Shown here piece after piece: positions 42,426-53,999 of a stretch of DNA of 64,000 bases (its first letter is position 1; each line of letters starts with the position of its first letter). The stretch lies in contig CM067306.1 of the NCBI GenBank assembly GCA_034231615.1, positions 67,425,579-67,489,578 of the forward strand. The letters run 5' to 3'. Position numbers and translations under genes: made by a program. Below the pieces are notes generated by a model. The model was not told where the DNA came from. It did not search any database and saw nothing but the letters and a program-made list of their open reading frames with translations. The DNA is from Meghimatium bilineatum. Lineage: Eukaryota > Mollusca > Gastropoda > Stylommatophora > Philomycidae.

Positions 42426-43029
42426 GAATGTGAACGGTCGCATAAACCGAAGAAAATATAAGGATGAGCCAGCCACACGTCGCAACCCTTATGTGAGTAT
42501 TGCTCGTACTGTACACTGGCTCATCTTTGTGGGTATTGCTCGTACTGTACACTGGCTAATCTATAAGGAACAACAATGGACAGAACTTCGAACCACTAAT
42601 ACACAGTCTCTTAGTGCGAACTATGTAACGCGGGGAAGATAATATCAGAAGAAACGAGGTTCATGTCTGTGTGAGACGAACCGTACGCCGCAGCCCGTTT
42701 GTAGGCATTGCTCGTACTGCACGCTGGTTCCATAGAAAGACATAGGAGGGACCACTGCCTCCGAGCTATCCTAGTCGTATGTATCAGACCGCCTGTTGAC
42801 GTTGCATCCGTAGCATAGTGGTAAAAAGAGGGATGGGAAGTAAGCAAGAATCAGTCATACAGTCTGTACATGCTGGGTTGCTGCAGAGGTAGCCGACCCA
42901 ACAAGGCCAAGGAAGACAAGCCAGAGAGTAGCCCAGAGCGATGGTATGCCCAAAAGTGATTGTGTGGCTAGAAGGGACGCTCAGGGGCCACTGTCAGTGG
43001 CAATGGAAAGATCAGTGAACGGCATGGAT

Positions 43030-43470
43030 GGTGAGAACAGATAAGGTAGAGAAAGTAGGACGGGGAATCAGTAGGAGAAGAGATAAGGTAGAGAAAGTAG
43101 GACGGGGAATCATTAGGAGAAGAGATAAGGTAGAGAACGTAGGACGGGGAATCATTAGGAGAAGAGATAAGGTAGAGAAAGTAGGACGGGGAATCATTAG
43201 GAGAAGAGATAAGGTAGAGAAAGTAGCACGTGGAATCATTAGGAGAAGAGATAAGGTAGAGAAAGTAGGACGGGGAATCATTAGGAGAAGAGATAAGGTA
43301 GAGAAAGTAGGACGGGGAATCATTAGGAGAAGAGATAAGGTAGAGAAAGTAGAACGGGGAATCATTAGGAGAAGAGATAAGGTAGAGAAAGTAGGAGGGG
43401 GAATCATTAGGAGAAGAGATAAGGTAGAGAAAGTAGGACGGGGAATCATTAGGAGAAGAGATAAGGGAGG
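43030..43470. repeat. 42-bp minisatellite
   Basis: Ten to eleven copies of GATAAGGTAGAGAAAGTAGG plus ACGGGGAATCATTAGGAGAAGA. The period is divisible by three, so open frames of 154-200 codons run on both strands; they are not genes. Confidence 0.98.
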
Positions 43471-43544
43471 GCATGGGAAAATCGACCCATAGGAAGAAAG
43501 TGATGGAGTATGATGGCGAGGAATGCAGATGAACCAACCAAAAC

Positions 43545-43756
43545 GACGCGCCAAACCGCAACAGGACCACGCTGAAGTCAGTGGTGCCCTACAAACCGCA
43601 ACAGGACCACGCTGAATTCAGTGGTGCCCTACAAACCGAAACAGGACCACGCTGAATTCAGTGGTGCCCTACAAACCGCAACAGGACCACGCTGAATTCA
43701 GTGGTGCCCTACAAACCGCAACAGGACCACGCTGAATTCAGTGGTGCCCTACAAAA
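43545..43756. repeat. 40-bp minisatellite
   Basis: Five copies of ACAAACCGCAACAGGACCAC plus GCTGAATTCAGTGGTGCCCT. Confidence 0.98.
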
Positions 43757-43924
43757 CCCCAATTTGTGATCACCCACGGCACACCAACCACATGTGGCGA
43801 GTTGCCATAACCCCAGCCCCTTAATGGTGGCCCAGGCCGAACTGCTACAATGGAGTGTAACAGTATATAGAAAATGGGCGAGAAGACAGATGTGAGAAGC
43901 ATGATACATAGTACAGTGAGAAGT

Positions 43925-44684
43925 ATACATTTTTCACTGTTAGTATGTACTTCTCACTGTTAGTATACATTTCTCACTGTTAGTATGTACTTCTCACTGT
44001 TAGTATGTACTTCTCACTGTTAGTATGTACTTCTCACTGTTAGTATGTACTTCTCACTGTTAGTATGTACTTCTCACTGTTAGTATGTACTTATCACTGT
44101 TAGTATGTACTTCTCACTGTTAGTATGTACTTCTCACTGTTAGTATGCACTTCTCACTGTTAGTATGTACTTCTCACTGTTAGTATGCACTTCTCACTGT
44201 TAGTATGCACTTCTCACTGTTAGTATGTACTTCTCACTGTTAGTATGCACTTCTCACTGTTATTATGCACTTCTCACTGTTAGTATGTACTTCTCACTGT
44301 TAGTATGCACTTCTCACTGTTAGTATGTACTTCTCACTGTTAGTATGTACTTCTCACTGTTAGTATGCACTTCTCACTGTTAGTATGTACTTCTCACTGT
44401 TAGTATGTACTTCTCACTGTTAGTATGCACTTCTCACTGTTAGTATGCACTTCTCACTGTTAGTATGTACTTCTCACTGTTAGTATGCACTTCTCACTGT
44501 TAGTATGCACTTCTCACTGTTAGTATGTACTTCTCACTGTTAGTATGCACTTCTCACTGTTAGTATGCACTTCTCACTGTTAGTATGTACTTCTCACTGT
44601 TAGTATGCACTTCTCACTGTTAGTATGCACTTCTCACTGTTAGTATGTACTTCTCACTGTTAGTATGCACTTCTCACTGTTAAA
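43925..44684. repeat. 20-bp satellite with higher-order structure
   Basis: About 38 copies of TTCTCACTGTTAGTATGTAC. A T/C variant (TGTAC or TGCAC) recurs as a T-C-C trimer, mainly from 44401 to 44660, giving a 60-bp higher-order unit. Confidence 0.98.
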
Positions 44685-44719
44685 ATGTATAAAATGGCAC
44701 GTACCTGCAGAAAATGAAA

Positions 44720-45010
44720 ACTAATGGTGACATTTGAAACTATTGGTGGAGACTAATGGTGACATTTGAAACTATTGGTGTAGACTGATGGTGACATTTG
44801 AAACTAGTGATGGAGACTAATGGTGACATTTGAAGCGAATAATGGCGACTAATGGTGACATTTGAAACTAATAATTGAGAGTAATTATGACATTTGAAAC
44901 TAATAATTGAGAGTAATGGTGACATTTGAAACTAATAATTGAGAGTAATTATGACATTTTAAACTAATAATTGAGAGTAATGGTGACATTTGAAATTAAT
45001 GGTAACATTT
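44720..45010. repeat. 32-bp minisatellite
   Basis: Eight to nine degenerate copies of GGTGACATTTGAAACTAATA plus ATTGAGAGTAAT. Confidence 0.95.
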
Positions 45011-45244
45011 GAAAGATTTCACGAGTCCTTTATTGGAAACTAAATGTACTACACAGCTACTTTACATATTACCCCTCCCCCCCCCCCAATCTTTATGTTT
45101 AAATTTGATGTCTGTTGATATGATTACACAGCTAATTATTCATTAGCAACACTGTTTACACTTTGTTTTCAATCACGAAAATACACACAGAAACTATGTG
45201 ACTAAAAGTGCGAAATTATTATAATGTCAAAGTTTTAGGAAGTA

Positions 45245-45500
45245 GGACGAAATAACTTTAATACTTGATACAGTCACTGAAGTAAAGTTGGCAGGGACAG
45301 TACACCATCTCTAAGTAGTAACCACGGTAACAGGCTGCATAGCTTCAGTCTGGCTAAGTTAGTATTGATCGAAGATGGAAAGTCATTCCAGCCCTTAAAT
45401 ATCACGCTTGAAACGAAAGCGTTAAATAGAGCAGAACAATATTTGTGGGTTGGCGGTCCTAGTTTGTCATTATTCAGTAGAGGCAAAGTCGACAAGCTTC
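45245..45500 (-). mobile_element. possible CR1/jockey-like LINE C-terminal fragment
   Basis: The minus frame has PPTHKYCSALFNAFVSSV, FKGWNDFPSSI and LARLKLCSLL. This follows the F...S....WN.LP..I......FK pattern at the end of many LINE RT proteins. It is short and weak. Confidence 0.4.
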
Positions 45501-45719
45501 TATTCTAGTCCATTGGAGCTGCTCTAAATAGTGTTTACTGAGCTAAGGGGCCAGTACATACAGTATTTTTAAATCAGAATGGCGGGCTAGTAAAATTGGC
45601 TTGGTGGACCGCGGCTAGCCCGCTGGCCTAATGTTTCCCACATCTGGCATAGAGAAACTACTCAATATAATAGTTATAGTTAGATTGAAAGATCTTGCGT
45701 GCACGCTGTAAATTGTAAC

Positions 45720-45910
45720 AAATGAGTTGTAATTGTAACAAACGAACTGTTTAGAAGAAAAGAAGAAGAGGGAAAGGATATCTATGTCTCCTAGCTGTCC
45801 AGTCTGGAAGATTGTGTCTCTGTCTTCGAGCTGTCCAGTCTAGAAGATTGTGTCTCTATCTTCGAGCTGTCCTGTCTAGAAGATTGTGTCTCTGTCTACG
45901 ACTGGAAGAT
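45720..45910. repeat. duplicated block, copy 1, with 36-bp repeats
   Basis: GAGTTGTAATTGTAACAAAC, AGAAGAAAAGAAGAAGAGGG and CTCCTAGCTGTCCAGTCTGG recur at 47777-47895. The right end holds three to four TGTCTCTGTCTTCGAGCTGT repeats. Confidence 0.85.
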
Positions 45911-46374
45911 TGTGTAACCGTTAATTTTCCGCTACTATAGATCTAGAGATTGGAAGAACACTATTTTTTGTATTATACCAAGTCAAGCTGGATACAGCGG
46001 TGAGGAGGGGGTAGTGCTTCTATCTCTAGCAAGTAGGTGGCCTAAATTTTATATTTTAATCGGATCATAGCGTTACTTACAAGATCTACACTTTCTGTAG
46101 CCATTCACTCGAGTATGTTAGTGCTTTTAGCCATGCTATGTTATGTAGTATGCGCTGTTAGTTACAACAAATCTAAGATGTTTGACCCGCTCTTTCGACC
46201 AGCCATGCCCGTAGGGGATAAAAGAGGAGTTAGAGGTTCAAATTCAAAGCCCCCGTTTCCCTTAGGAAACTAGAACATGATATATAGTACTATTATATTT
46301 TTCTAGTTCCTCAACTTTTCCTGTCCATGTGGTAATAACAAAAATACATCGCATTGTGAAATACATAGAAACTA

Positions 46375-46600
46375 TTCCCAAATTATGAACAGACCAGACA
46401 AAATTGTCAATCTGCGACTTAGAACACGTCACTACCGACTCACAGCCACATGCATACAAAGTTGAAGATTGGCAACACGACCATGTGTATATCAGGGTTT
46501 TATCTTTGGTCTGTCCATCTATGCTCACGGAATCAGCTTTTGATTGTATCTTTGGTCTGTCCATCTATGCTCACGGAATCAGCTTTTGTGCCTGTGTGGG
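46375..46600 (+). mobile_element. LINE-I tail fragment with tandem duplication
   Basis: MNRPDKIVNLRLRTRHYRL and ATCIQS*RLATRPCV match 13384-13500 of the intact LINE tail. Then a 54-bp segment (ATCTTTGGTCTGTCCATCTA ...) is duplicated. Confidence 0.65.
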
Positions 46601-46689
46601 AAGTTTATTACTTCAATATTATCACGGTTACAATATGCAACATATAATAAATGGTGATTCAACAATTATCTAGATGAGAGGGCCAACAC

Positions 46690-47345
46690 GTTTCAATTAT
46701 CCACAAACACACAAGTTCATTGATTCGTCGATTATCTAACACACTTTCATTGGTTCTTTGATTGAATAACACACAAGCTCATTGAATCATCGATTAACTA
46801 ACACACAAGTTCATTGATTCCTGGATTAACTAACACACAAGTTCATTGATTCCTGGATTAACTAACACACAAGTTCATTGATTCCTGGATTAACTAACAC
46901 ACAAGTTCATTGATTCCTTGATTAACTAAAAGTTCATTGATTCCTTGATTAACTAAAAGTTCATTGATTCCTTGATTAACTAAAAGTTCATTGATTCCTT
47001 GATTAACTAAAAGTTCATTGATTCCTTGATTAACTAACACACAAGTTCATTGATTCCTTGATTAACTAAAAGTTCATTGATTCCTTGATTAACTAAAAGT
47101 TCATTGATTCCTTGATTAACTAAAAGTTCATTGATTCCTTGATTAACTAAAAGTTCATTGATTCCTTGATTAACTAACACACAAGTTCATTGATTCCTTG
47201 ATTAACTAAAAGTTCATTGATTCCTTGATTAACTAAAAGTTCATTGATTCCTTGATTAACTAAAAGTTCATTGATTCCTTGATTAACTAAAAGTTCATTG
47301 ATTCCTTGATTAACTAAAAGTTCATTGATTCCTAGATTATCTAAA
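46690..47345. repeat. 27/33-bp mixed minisatellite
   Basis: About 22 copies of AGTTCATTGATTCCTTGATT plus AACTAAA. Longer units carry an AACACACA insert and are interspersed at fairly regular spacing. Confidence 0.97.
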
Positions 47346-47594
47346 ACAATTTTTCTCTGTAATTTGCTTATCTCTGTTCCATGAATTGTACTTCTAGATT
47401 TGCTCCTCTAAAGATTTGGGATACATTCCCAGGTGGCAAACGACTTATTTCAACCCGAATATCGTCCAACGCTATATCAGGCTAAGTCCCTAGGCCCGGA
47501 CTCAACTCTGCTGGCGATCCGTTCTTGCGTTCTGGTGGCGATCCGTTCTTGCGTTCTGGTCGAACGCCTGTTAGTATTCTATCGGAGACTATCT

Positions 47595-47710
47595 CAGCTC
47601 GTTAAACTTGGAATCTAACGCTGCGACCCTTCTGGTTCAACTTGGAATCTAACGCTGTGACCCTTCTGGTTCAACTTGGAATCTAACGCTGCGACCCTTC
47701 TGGTCGAAAT
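47595..47710. repeat. 34-bp repeat
   Basis: Three copies of CTTGGAATCTAACGCTGCGA plus CCCTTCTGGTTCAA. Confidence 0.9.
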
Positions 47711-47776
47711 TCTAGGTATCCTGTTTCAGAATCTCTTACCACGTTAGGTCTAACTTCTAGCTCTGACACTCCCAGA

Positions 47777-47895
47777 ATGAGTTGTAATTGTAACAAACGA
47801 ACTGTTTAGAAGAAAAGAAGAAGAGGGAAAGGATATCTCTATCTCCTAGCTGTCCAGTCTGGAAGATTGTGTCTCTATCTTCGAGCTGCCCAGTA
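47777..47895. repeat. duplicated block, copy 2
   Basis: About 115 bp nearly identical to 45725-45850, two kilobases away in the same orientation. Confidence 0.9.
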
Positions 47896-47934
47896 TCTCT
47901 TACTTAAGAATTTCAGCTTTCAGAATCTCTGACT

Positions 47935-48452
47935 ACGTTAGGTCTAACTTCTAGCGCTGACACTCCCAGAATCTAACTTCTAGCTCTGACACTCTCAGAA
48001 TCTAACTTCTAGCTCTGACACTCTCATAATCTAACTTCTAGCTCTGACACTCCCAGAATCTAACTTCTAGCTCTGACACTCCCAGAATCTAACTTCTAGC
48101 TCTGACACTCTCAGAATCTAACTTCTAGCTCTGACACTCTCATAATCTAACTTCTAGCTCTGACACTCCCAGAATCTAACTTCTAGCTCTGACACTCCCA
48201 GAATCTAACTTCTAGCTCTGACACTCTCAGAATCTAACTTCTATCTCTGACACTCCCATAATCTAACTTCTAGCTCTGACACTCCCAGAATCTAACTTCT
48301 AGCTCTGACACTCTCAGAATCTAACTTCTAGCTCTGACACTCCCAGAATCTAACTTCTAGCTCTGACACTCTCAGAATCTAACTTCTAGCTCTGACACTC
48401 TCAGAATCTAACTTCTAGCTCTGACACTCTCAGAATCTAACTTCTAGCTCCG
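47935..48452. repeat. 29-bp minisatellite
   Basis: About 18 copies of TCTAACTTCTAGCTCTGACA plus CTCTCAGAA. Confidence 0.97.
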
Positions 48453-48504
48453 ACATAGTCAGACCAACCTCTCTGCCCGCTTTTTCCTCACTGACTGTCC
48501 ACTG

Positions 48505-48595
48505 CTCAATCCCGCTGGTTCTCTCTTGTAGGTGCACCATGACCATACTAGATTTCCAGCAAGATGTAGTCCAGAGAATGGAAATCAGCCCAGTG
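48505..48595 (-). mobile_element. SINE-B fragment
   Basis: CCGCTGGTTCTCTCTTGTAG, TAGATTTCCAGCAAGATGTA and GTCCAGAGAATGGAAAT are the 3' half of SINE-B. Confidence 0.7.
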
Positions 48596-48639
48596 TCTGA
48601 TTAGCTTTTGCTTTTTCTTCGGAGTTGGTTCACAGGCTC

Positions 48640-48830
48640 TTATTTGTATAGTGAAGTTTGTATCACATTATTTGTACAGGGAAGTTTTTATCACATTATT
48701 TGCATGGTGAAGTTTTTATTAAATTTTCACTGTATAGTGAAATTGTTATCACATTATTTGTATATTGAAGTTTGTATCACATTATTTGTATGGTGAAGTT
48801 TCTATCACATTTTTTGTACAGTGAAGTGTT
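48640..48830. repeat. about 30-bp repeat
   Basis: Five to six degenerate copies of GAAGTTTTTATCACATTATT plus TGTATGGT. Confidence 0.85.
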
Positions 48831-48856
48831 TATACTGGCGCATTTTTCCTTTCAGA

Positions 48857-49223
48857 GTACAGTGTCTGACATCAGATGTACCCACACTGACTGCCCAGGA
48901 ACAAACTGTTGACACTAATTACTGCACAATGCACTCGCTGATGTGCAGATACACGCGTTGACAAGAAGTGGCCGATAGGTTTAGTCTGTGGGACACGGTC
49001 CTGAGCCTGGCCTGTTATATTCTGGGACATCGTTATGAAAGGTGCAGCATCCCTGGCGGAAGTGTCGTTTCAGACAAATTGGGACATTTATATTCAAACA
49101 TTTGATGATCGGTTAGGACAAGGTTGGTTCACAGAACGTCAGGAGATTATTGGAAACTGTGACGTCAAAGTACTAGTCTTTGTGGCTGCTGTATCATTAT
49201 GGCAGAGTATGTTTTCATTTTGG
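48857..49223 (+). other. candidate 5' exon, possibly RAR 5' UTR
   Basis: A good acceptor (ATTTTTCCTTTCAG) and a consensus donor (TTTTG|GTAAGT) bound 367 bp of complex, non-repetitive sequence in a region otherwise full of arrays. It holds a 63-codon frame (49035-49226) without homology and a perfect TGACGTCA at about 49159-49166. It precedes RAR exon 2 by 4.8 kb on the same strand, so it could be a non-coding leader exon. Nothing else supports expression. Confidence 0.25.
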
Positions 49224-49654
49224 TAAGTATTTTTTTTTGGTAGCGTGAAAGTTAGAAAACGGGAAAACGCAGGCTGAGTTGGATGAGGGTCTAACCAGAT
49301 GAGAAAGTAGTACACTGGAAGTGTACAAGTGACAAGATAAAAATAGTCTAGTGTCCAAAAATTCCGAGGGTATTTCTGCAATATAGAAGGGGTCATGACG
49401 GTCAGTCCCGTTGATAATGGGAACATGTGTCCCTATCAATTCGGAGCATTACTTTTAGTACTAGGAACTTGGGCGGTTGGTGGGCCAGAAGCCCCATCTC
49501 CGATGAGCGATTTTTCAGAAAAACATCATCCACCATTTCATAGCAAAGTAGATTGTGACACACACGCCCACCCAGTGACTCTTTTCTTTGGTTAAGTCCT
49601 CCCCACTCTCACTCCTCATGGGTAGAACGTATCTATGATCATGATCGCGACCCA

Positions 49655-49885
49655 CCAAGATATTTCCAAGTGGCCCACCTAGATATTCCAAAGTGGCCCA
49701 CACTGTTTGTGACCCACCTAGATATTCCAAAGTGGCCCACCCTGTTTGTGACCCACCTAGATATTTCCAAGTGGCCCACCCTGATTGCGACCCACCAAGA
49801 TATTTTCAAGTGGCCCACCCTGTTATTCACCAATCTAGATATTTCCAAGTGGCCCACCCTGTTTGTCACCCACATAGATATATTT
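49655..49885. repeat. 39-bp minisatellite
   Basis: Six copies of GATATTTCCAAGTGGCCCAC plus CCTGTTTGTGACCCACCTA. Confidence 0.96.
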
Positions 49886-50065
49886 TATTACTGATCACAG
49901 TGAATTCATATTACCACATTTAATCCCCCCCCCCCACCCGATATACCCAGAGACAATTAGAAACACAATGTCACAATTGATGATAAACCATCTTGGCAGG
50001 AGAATATTACAAGGAGAAATAATGCAGTTTTCAGACAAGTATATCAAACAAAACCTGTTCTTGTG

Positions 50066-50640
50066 TCATGTGACGTATTCCTTCCAGAACGTTGTCTTCC
50101 CAATGAACTCTCTGAACCTCTTTCTGTCTTGGGCGATGTGGCTTGAATTTTCTAGCGATGTATTCATGTTATCTTTAATGTCGTCAGTCCATCGTCTTCT
50201 TGGTCTGCCCTTTCTCCTCTTCCCAGGTACTCTGCCCTCCATTATTTGTCTTTCTAAACAGTTATGTCTCTTTATATGACCAAACAGGCGTAGTTTTCTT
50301 TTCGTTATTGTGTTTAGTAACCAACACTCTGGAATATTCAGTGTGTTTATAATATCTGAGTTTCTGATTTTATCCTTCCATGATATTCTCAGTATCTTCC
50401 TGTAGCATTTCAGCTCGAAGGCGTTGATCTTCTTTGCCGCTGTTTTACTTAGAGTCCATGTTTCACAGCCGTATGTTAAACCGGAAAAATAAAAGTTCGT
50501 AATATTAGCACTTTCGTTTCTATTTTGTTGTTTTTCCATTTGTTTTTCAGCCGTGTTATTTTGCAATATGCCATTGCCAATCTCTTCCTTATTTCTGCCA
50601 TGCAGTCTCCTGCACCGTTGATGTTTGCTCCTAAGTAATC
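50066..50640 (-). mobile_element. LINE-D RT C-terminal fragment
   Basis: A 166-codon minus frame reads GLTYGCETWTLSKTAAKKIN, CYRKILRISWKDKIRN, TKRKLRLFGHIKRHN, RKGRPRRRWTDDIKDNM and REFIGKTTFWKEYVT. This is a well-preserved LINE C-terminus with the YGCETW, FGH and RPRRRW motifs. The frame is open, so this is among the younger LINE pieces here. The nested copy at 30846-31052 is the same family. Confidence 0.85.
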
Positions 50641-50927
50641 AAATTGTTCTTACATAACCTGAATATCTGGTCACAGGTAGACGTAATCAATGTGTACAAC
50701 ACTACAGAACATTTCTCCATGACAAAGTGGTTTTTCTTAAGTTTACATCCACTTTTCTCAAGTACGGAGGAGTCTTCTGTCTGAACAAGTATTGATGCTC
50801 CCTTATGGCGTAGTATAGAGTTGATAGTACGAGGGGAGATAAAGTCTGTTTCCAGACTTTTATCTAATATTTTCTTATGCAGTCTTCCTCATTCTCTATT
50901 GCTTTCTATCTTGTTTACTGGACGGAT

Positions 50928-51475
50928 CCATGTACACATTTCTGTCCATGTTCACCGTGTACACATTTCTGTCCATGTTAACTGTGTACACATTTCATGT
51001 CCATGTTCACTGTGTACACATTTCATGTCCATGTTCACTGTGTACACATTTCATGTCCATGTTCACCGTGTACACATTTCATGTCCATGTTCACCGTGTA
51101 CACATTTCATGTCCATGTTCACCGTGTACACATTTCATGTCCATGTTCACCGTGTACACATTTCTGTCCATGTTCACTGTGTACACATTTCATGTCCATG
51201 TTCACCGTGTACACATTTCTGTCCATGTTTACTGTGTACACATTTCATGTCCATGTTCACTGTGTACACATTTCATGTCCATGTTCACTGTGTACACATT
51301 TCATGTCCATGTTCACTGTGTACACATTTCATGTCCATGTTCACCGTGTACACATTTCATGTCCATGTTCACCGTGTACACATTTCATGTCCATGTTCAC
51401 TGTGTACACATTTCTGTCCATGTTCACTGCGTACACATTTCTGTCCATGTTCACTGTGTACACATTTCATGTGAT
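50928..51475. repeat. 25/28-bp minisatellite
   Basis: About 20 copies of CCATGTTCACTGTGTACACA plus TTTCATGT or TTTCTGT. Three overlapping frames of 168-217 codons are artefacts of the array. Confidence 0.97.
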
Positions 51476-51539
51476 ACAACTCTTCCTAAGAAATATATTG
51501 TGATGCATTACTTTCTGACTCCCCAACCCCCCCCCCCTC

Positions 51540-51800
51540 TTAGCTGAATAGGCATAGAGAATTGACTTCATTATACTTGGGTTTCACTATATGCACTCTA
51601 TCCCTCACTCTAAGCAACACGTCACATGCTGAGAGTACCACCCATAGCACGCAGCTCCGTAGGGCCAAGTGATAATCAGAAGTGATCTTCGAAAAAATGT
51701 GCATTGTAAACAAGAAGTCACAAGCTGAATTCAAACCCACTATTTAGTGAGCACAAAGCAAACGTCCTAACTACTATTACCAGGGAGACCCCAGTTGCTA
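51540..51800 (-). mobile_element. tRNA-derived SINE-T
   Basis: The minus strand starts CTCCCTGGTAATAGTAGTTA (A-box-like), then GTGGGTTTGAATTC (B-box-like) about 45 nt later. A body with GTGCTATGGGTGGTACTCTC and AATGAAGTCAATTCTCTATG follows. The body is shared with 53115-53250, 55320-55440 and 58258-58450. Confidence 0.6.
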
Positions 51801-51834
51801 ACAATGATATATAGAAACCCAAACGTCACTAACG

Positions 51835-52860
51835 AGCAAATATCACACAGTGTGGCTAACCTCCATGATAGATATCACACAGTGTGGCTAACCTCCATGA
51901 TAGATATCACACAGTGTGGCTAACCTCCATGATAGATATCACACAGTGTGGCTAACCTCCATGATATATATCACACAGGGTGGCTAACCTCCATGATATA
52001 TATCACACAGTGTGGCTAACCTCCATGATATATATCACACAGTGTGGCTAACCTCCATGATAGATATCACACAGGGTGGCTAACCTCCATGATATATATC
52101 ACACAGTGTGGCTAACCTCCATGATATATATCACACAGTGTGGCTAACCTCCATGATATATATCACACAGTGTGGCTAACCTCCATGATAGATATCACAC
52201 AGTGTGGCTAACCTCCATGATATATATCACACAGTGTGGCTAACCTCCATGATATATATCACACAGTGTGGCTAACCTCCATGATAGATATCACACAGTG
52301 TGGCTAACCTCCATGATATATATCACACAGTGTGGCTAACCTCCATGATAGATATCACACAGTGTGGCTAACCTCCATGATATATATCACACAGTGTGGC
52401 TAACCTCCATGATAGATATCACACAGTGTGGCTAACCTCCATGATAGATATCACACAGTGTGGCTAACCTCCATGATAGATATCACACAGTGTGGCTAAC
52501 CTCCATGATAGATATCACACAGTGTGGCTAACCTCCAAGATAGATATCACACAGTGTGGCTAACCTCCATGATAGATATCACACAGTGTGGCTAACCTCC
52601 ATGATATATATCACACAGTGTGGCTAACCTCCATGATAGATATCACACAGTGTGGCTAACCTCCATGATAGATATCACACAGTGTGGCTAACCTCCATGA
52701 TAGATATCACACAGTGTGGCTAACCTCCAAGATATATATCACACAGTGTGGCTAACCTCCATGATAGATATCACACAGTGTGGCTAACCTCCATGATAGA
52801 TATCACACAGTGTGGCTAACCTCCATGATAGATATCACACAGTGTGGCTAACCTCCATGA
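51835..52860. repeat. 32-bp satellite array
   Basis: 32 copies of GATAGATATCACACAGTGTG plus GCTAACCTCCAT. The main variant is GATAGATATC against GATATATATC. Copies are almost identical, so the array expanded recently. Confidence 0.99.
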
Positions 52861-52884
52861 CTAAGTGAGAAACATTTCTTTATC

Positions 52885-53260
52885 TTTGAGGATCTCTCTG
52901 GTGTAGTGGTTAAGCAATTTGCTTTGCATTCAAGAGGATGTGAGTTTGAATCCTACTAGTAGCCTGAATACCACTAGCCTGTAGCTTGAATTTTAATAGC
53001 TTGAATCCCAGTAGCTTGTAGCTAGAATCCCACTAGCTTATAGATTGAATTCCACTAGCTTGTATCCCATTAGCATGTTTACAAAGTGGATATTTTCAGA
53101 GATCCTGGAGGAGGATTATGGCTTCAAGCTGGGAAGTTACGTGCTGTGAGTGGTACTCTCGACAGTCCGTGTGTCGCTTCATTGAGATGGATTGAGTACA
53201 AATGGTACAACACCAGTACGCTGATGTCAATCCTCTCTTTACAAATTTTCATTTCCTTAT
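52885..53260 (+). mobile_element. SINE-T with tRNA-Ala-like head
   Basis: TGGTGTAGTGG at 52899-52909 fits the A box and GAGTTTGAATCC at 52942-52953 the B box. TTTGCTTTGCATTCAAGAGG between them resembles a tRNA-Ala(TGC) anticodon arm. After an AGCTTGAATCCCACT repeat (52965-53070) the SINE-T body follows (GTGCTGTGAGTGGTACTCTC ... ATGTCAATCCTCTCT). Confidence 0.55.
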
Positions 53261-53429
53261 CTGGAACAACCTCCAACCTCCCACACACACACACAAATAG
53301 TCAGACGTCACATGACTAGGGAGTTAAATGTAGTTGAAATAGAGTCTGGCCACCTGGATCTCAGTACAAAAAAAGTTAATGAATTTGCCACTGTGTTCCC
53401 TCTTATGTAGCCAATATTGTGTACTAATT

Positions 53430-53890
53430 TATAGTCTGAATGTCAAGTATACACATTTGTCTTGTTTGTATGTCAAGTATCCATAGTTTATCTAGTTTAA
53501 ATATCAAGTATCCATAGTTTATCTAGTTTAAATATCAAGTATCCATAGTTTATCTAGTTTGGATATCAAGTATCCATATTTTACCTATATTGGATGTTAA
53601 GTATTCACATTTTGTGTAGTTTAGATGTCAATTATTCATAGTTTATGTAGTTTGTATATCAAGTATTCATACTTTATCTAGTTTGAATATCAAGTATCCA
53701 TATTTTACTTAGATTGGATGTCAATTATCCATATTTTGTCTAGTTTGGATGTTAGTTATCCATAGTCTAGTTTGGATGTCAATTATTCATATTTTACCTA
53801 GTTTGGATGTCATGTATCCATATTTTGTCTAGTTTGGATGTTAATTTTAAATAGTTTATCTAGTTTAGATATCAAGTATCCATAGTTTGT
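53430..53890. repeat. about 31-bp degenerate minisatellite
   Basis: About 15 copies of TTTGGATATCAAGTATCCAT plus ATTTTATCTAG, directly upstream of RAR exon 2. Confidence 0.93.
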
Positions 53891-53999
53891 ATTAATGTTT
53901 GTTTTTTATACCAAAATTGTGAGTTATTTTCATATTCTCCAGTGTTTTTTTTATTCCTACACATTGTCAGATCTAATTATTTGTGTTCTATTTCCACAG

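Noticed and set aside
41593-42485. Several 76-118 codon frames
   Set aside because: Purine-rich strand composition explains them; there are no domains, signal peptides or splice support.
43028-43570. Frames of 154, 180 and 200 codons on both strands
   Set aside because: A 42-bp array with a period divisible by three keeps every frame open; the peptide is a simple repeat.
50821-51547. Three overlapping frames of 168-217 codons rich in Cys, His, Val and Thr
   Set aside because: They are translations of a 25/28-bp tandem array with mixed unit lengths; all frames stay open and none has non-repeat protein features.
51835-52860. CRISPR-like regular array
   Set aside because: Units are contiguous with no unique spacers, the host is a eukaryote and no cas genes exist; it is a satellite.
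52890-52965. Functional tRNA-Ala gene
   Set aside because: The acceptor and T stems do not pair well and a SINE body follows; it is a tRNA-derived SINE head.
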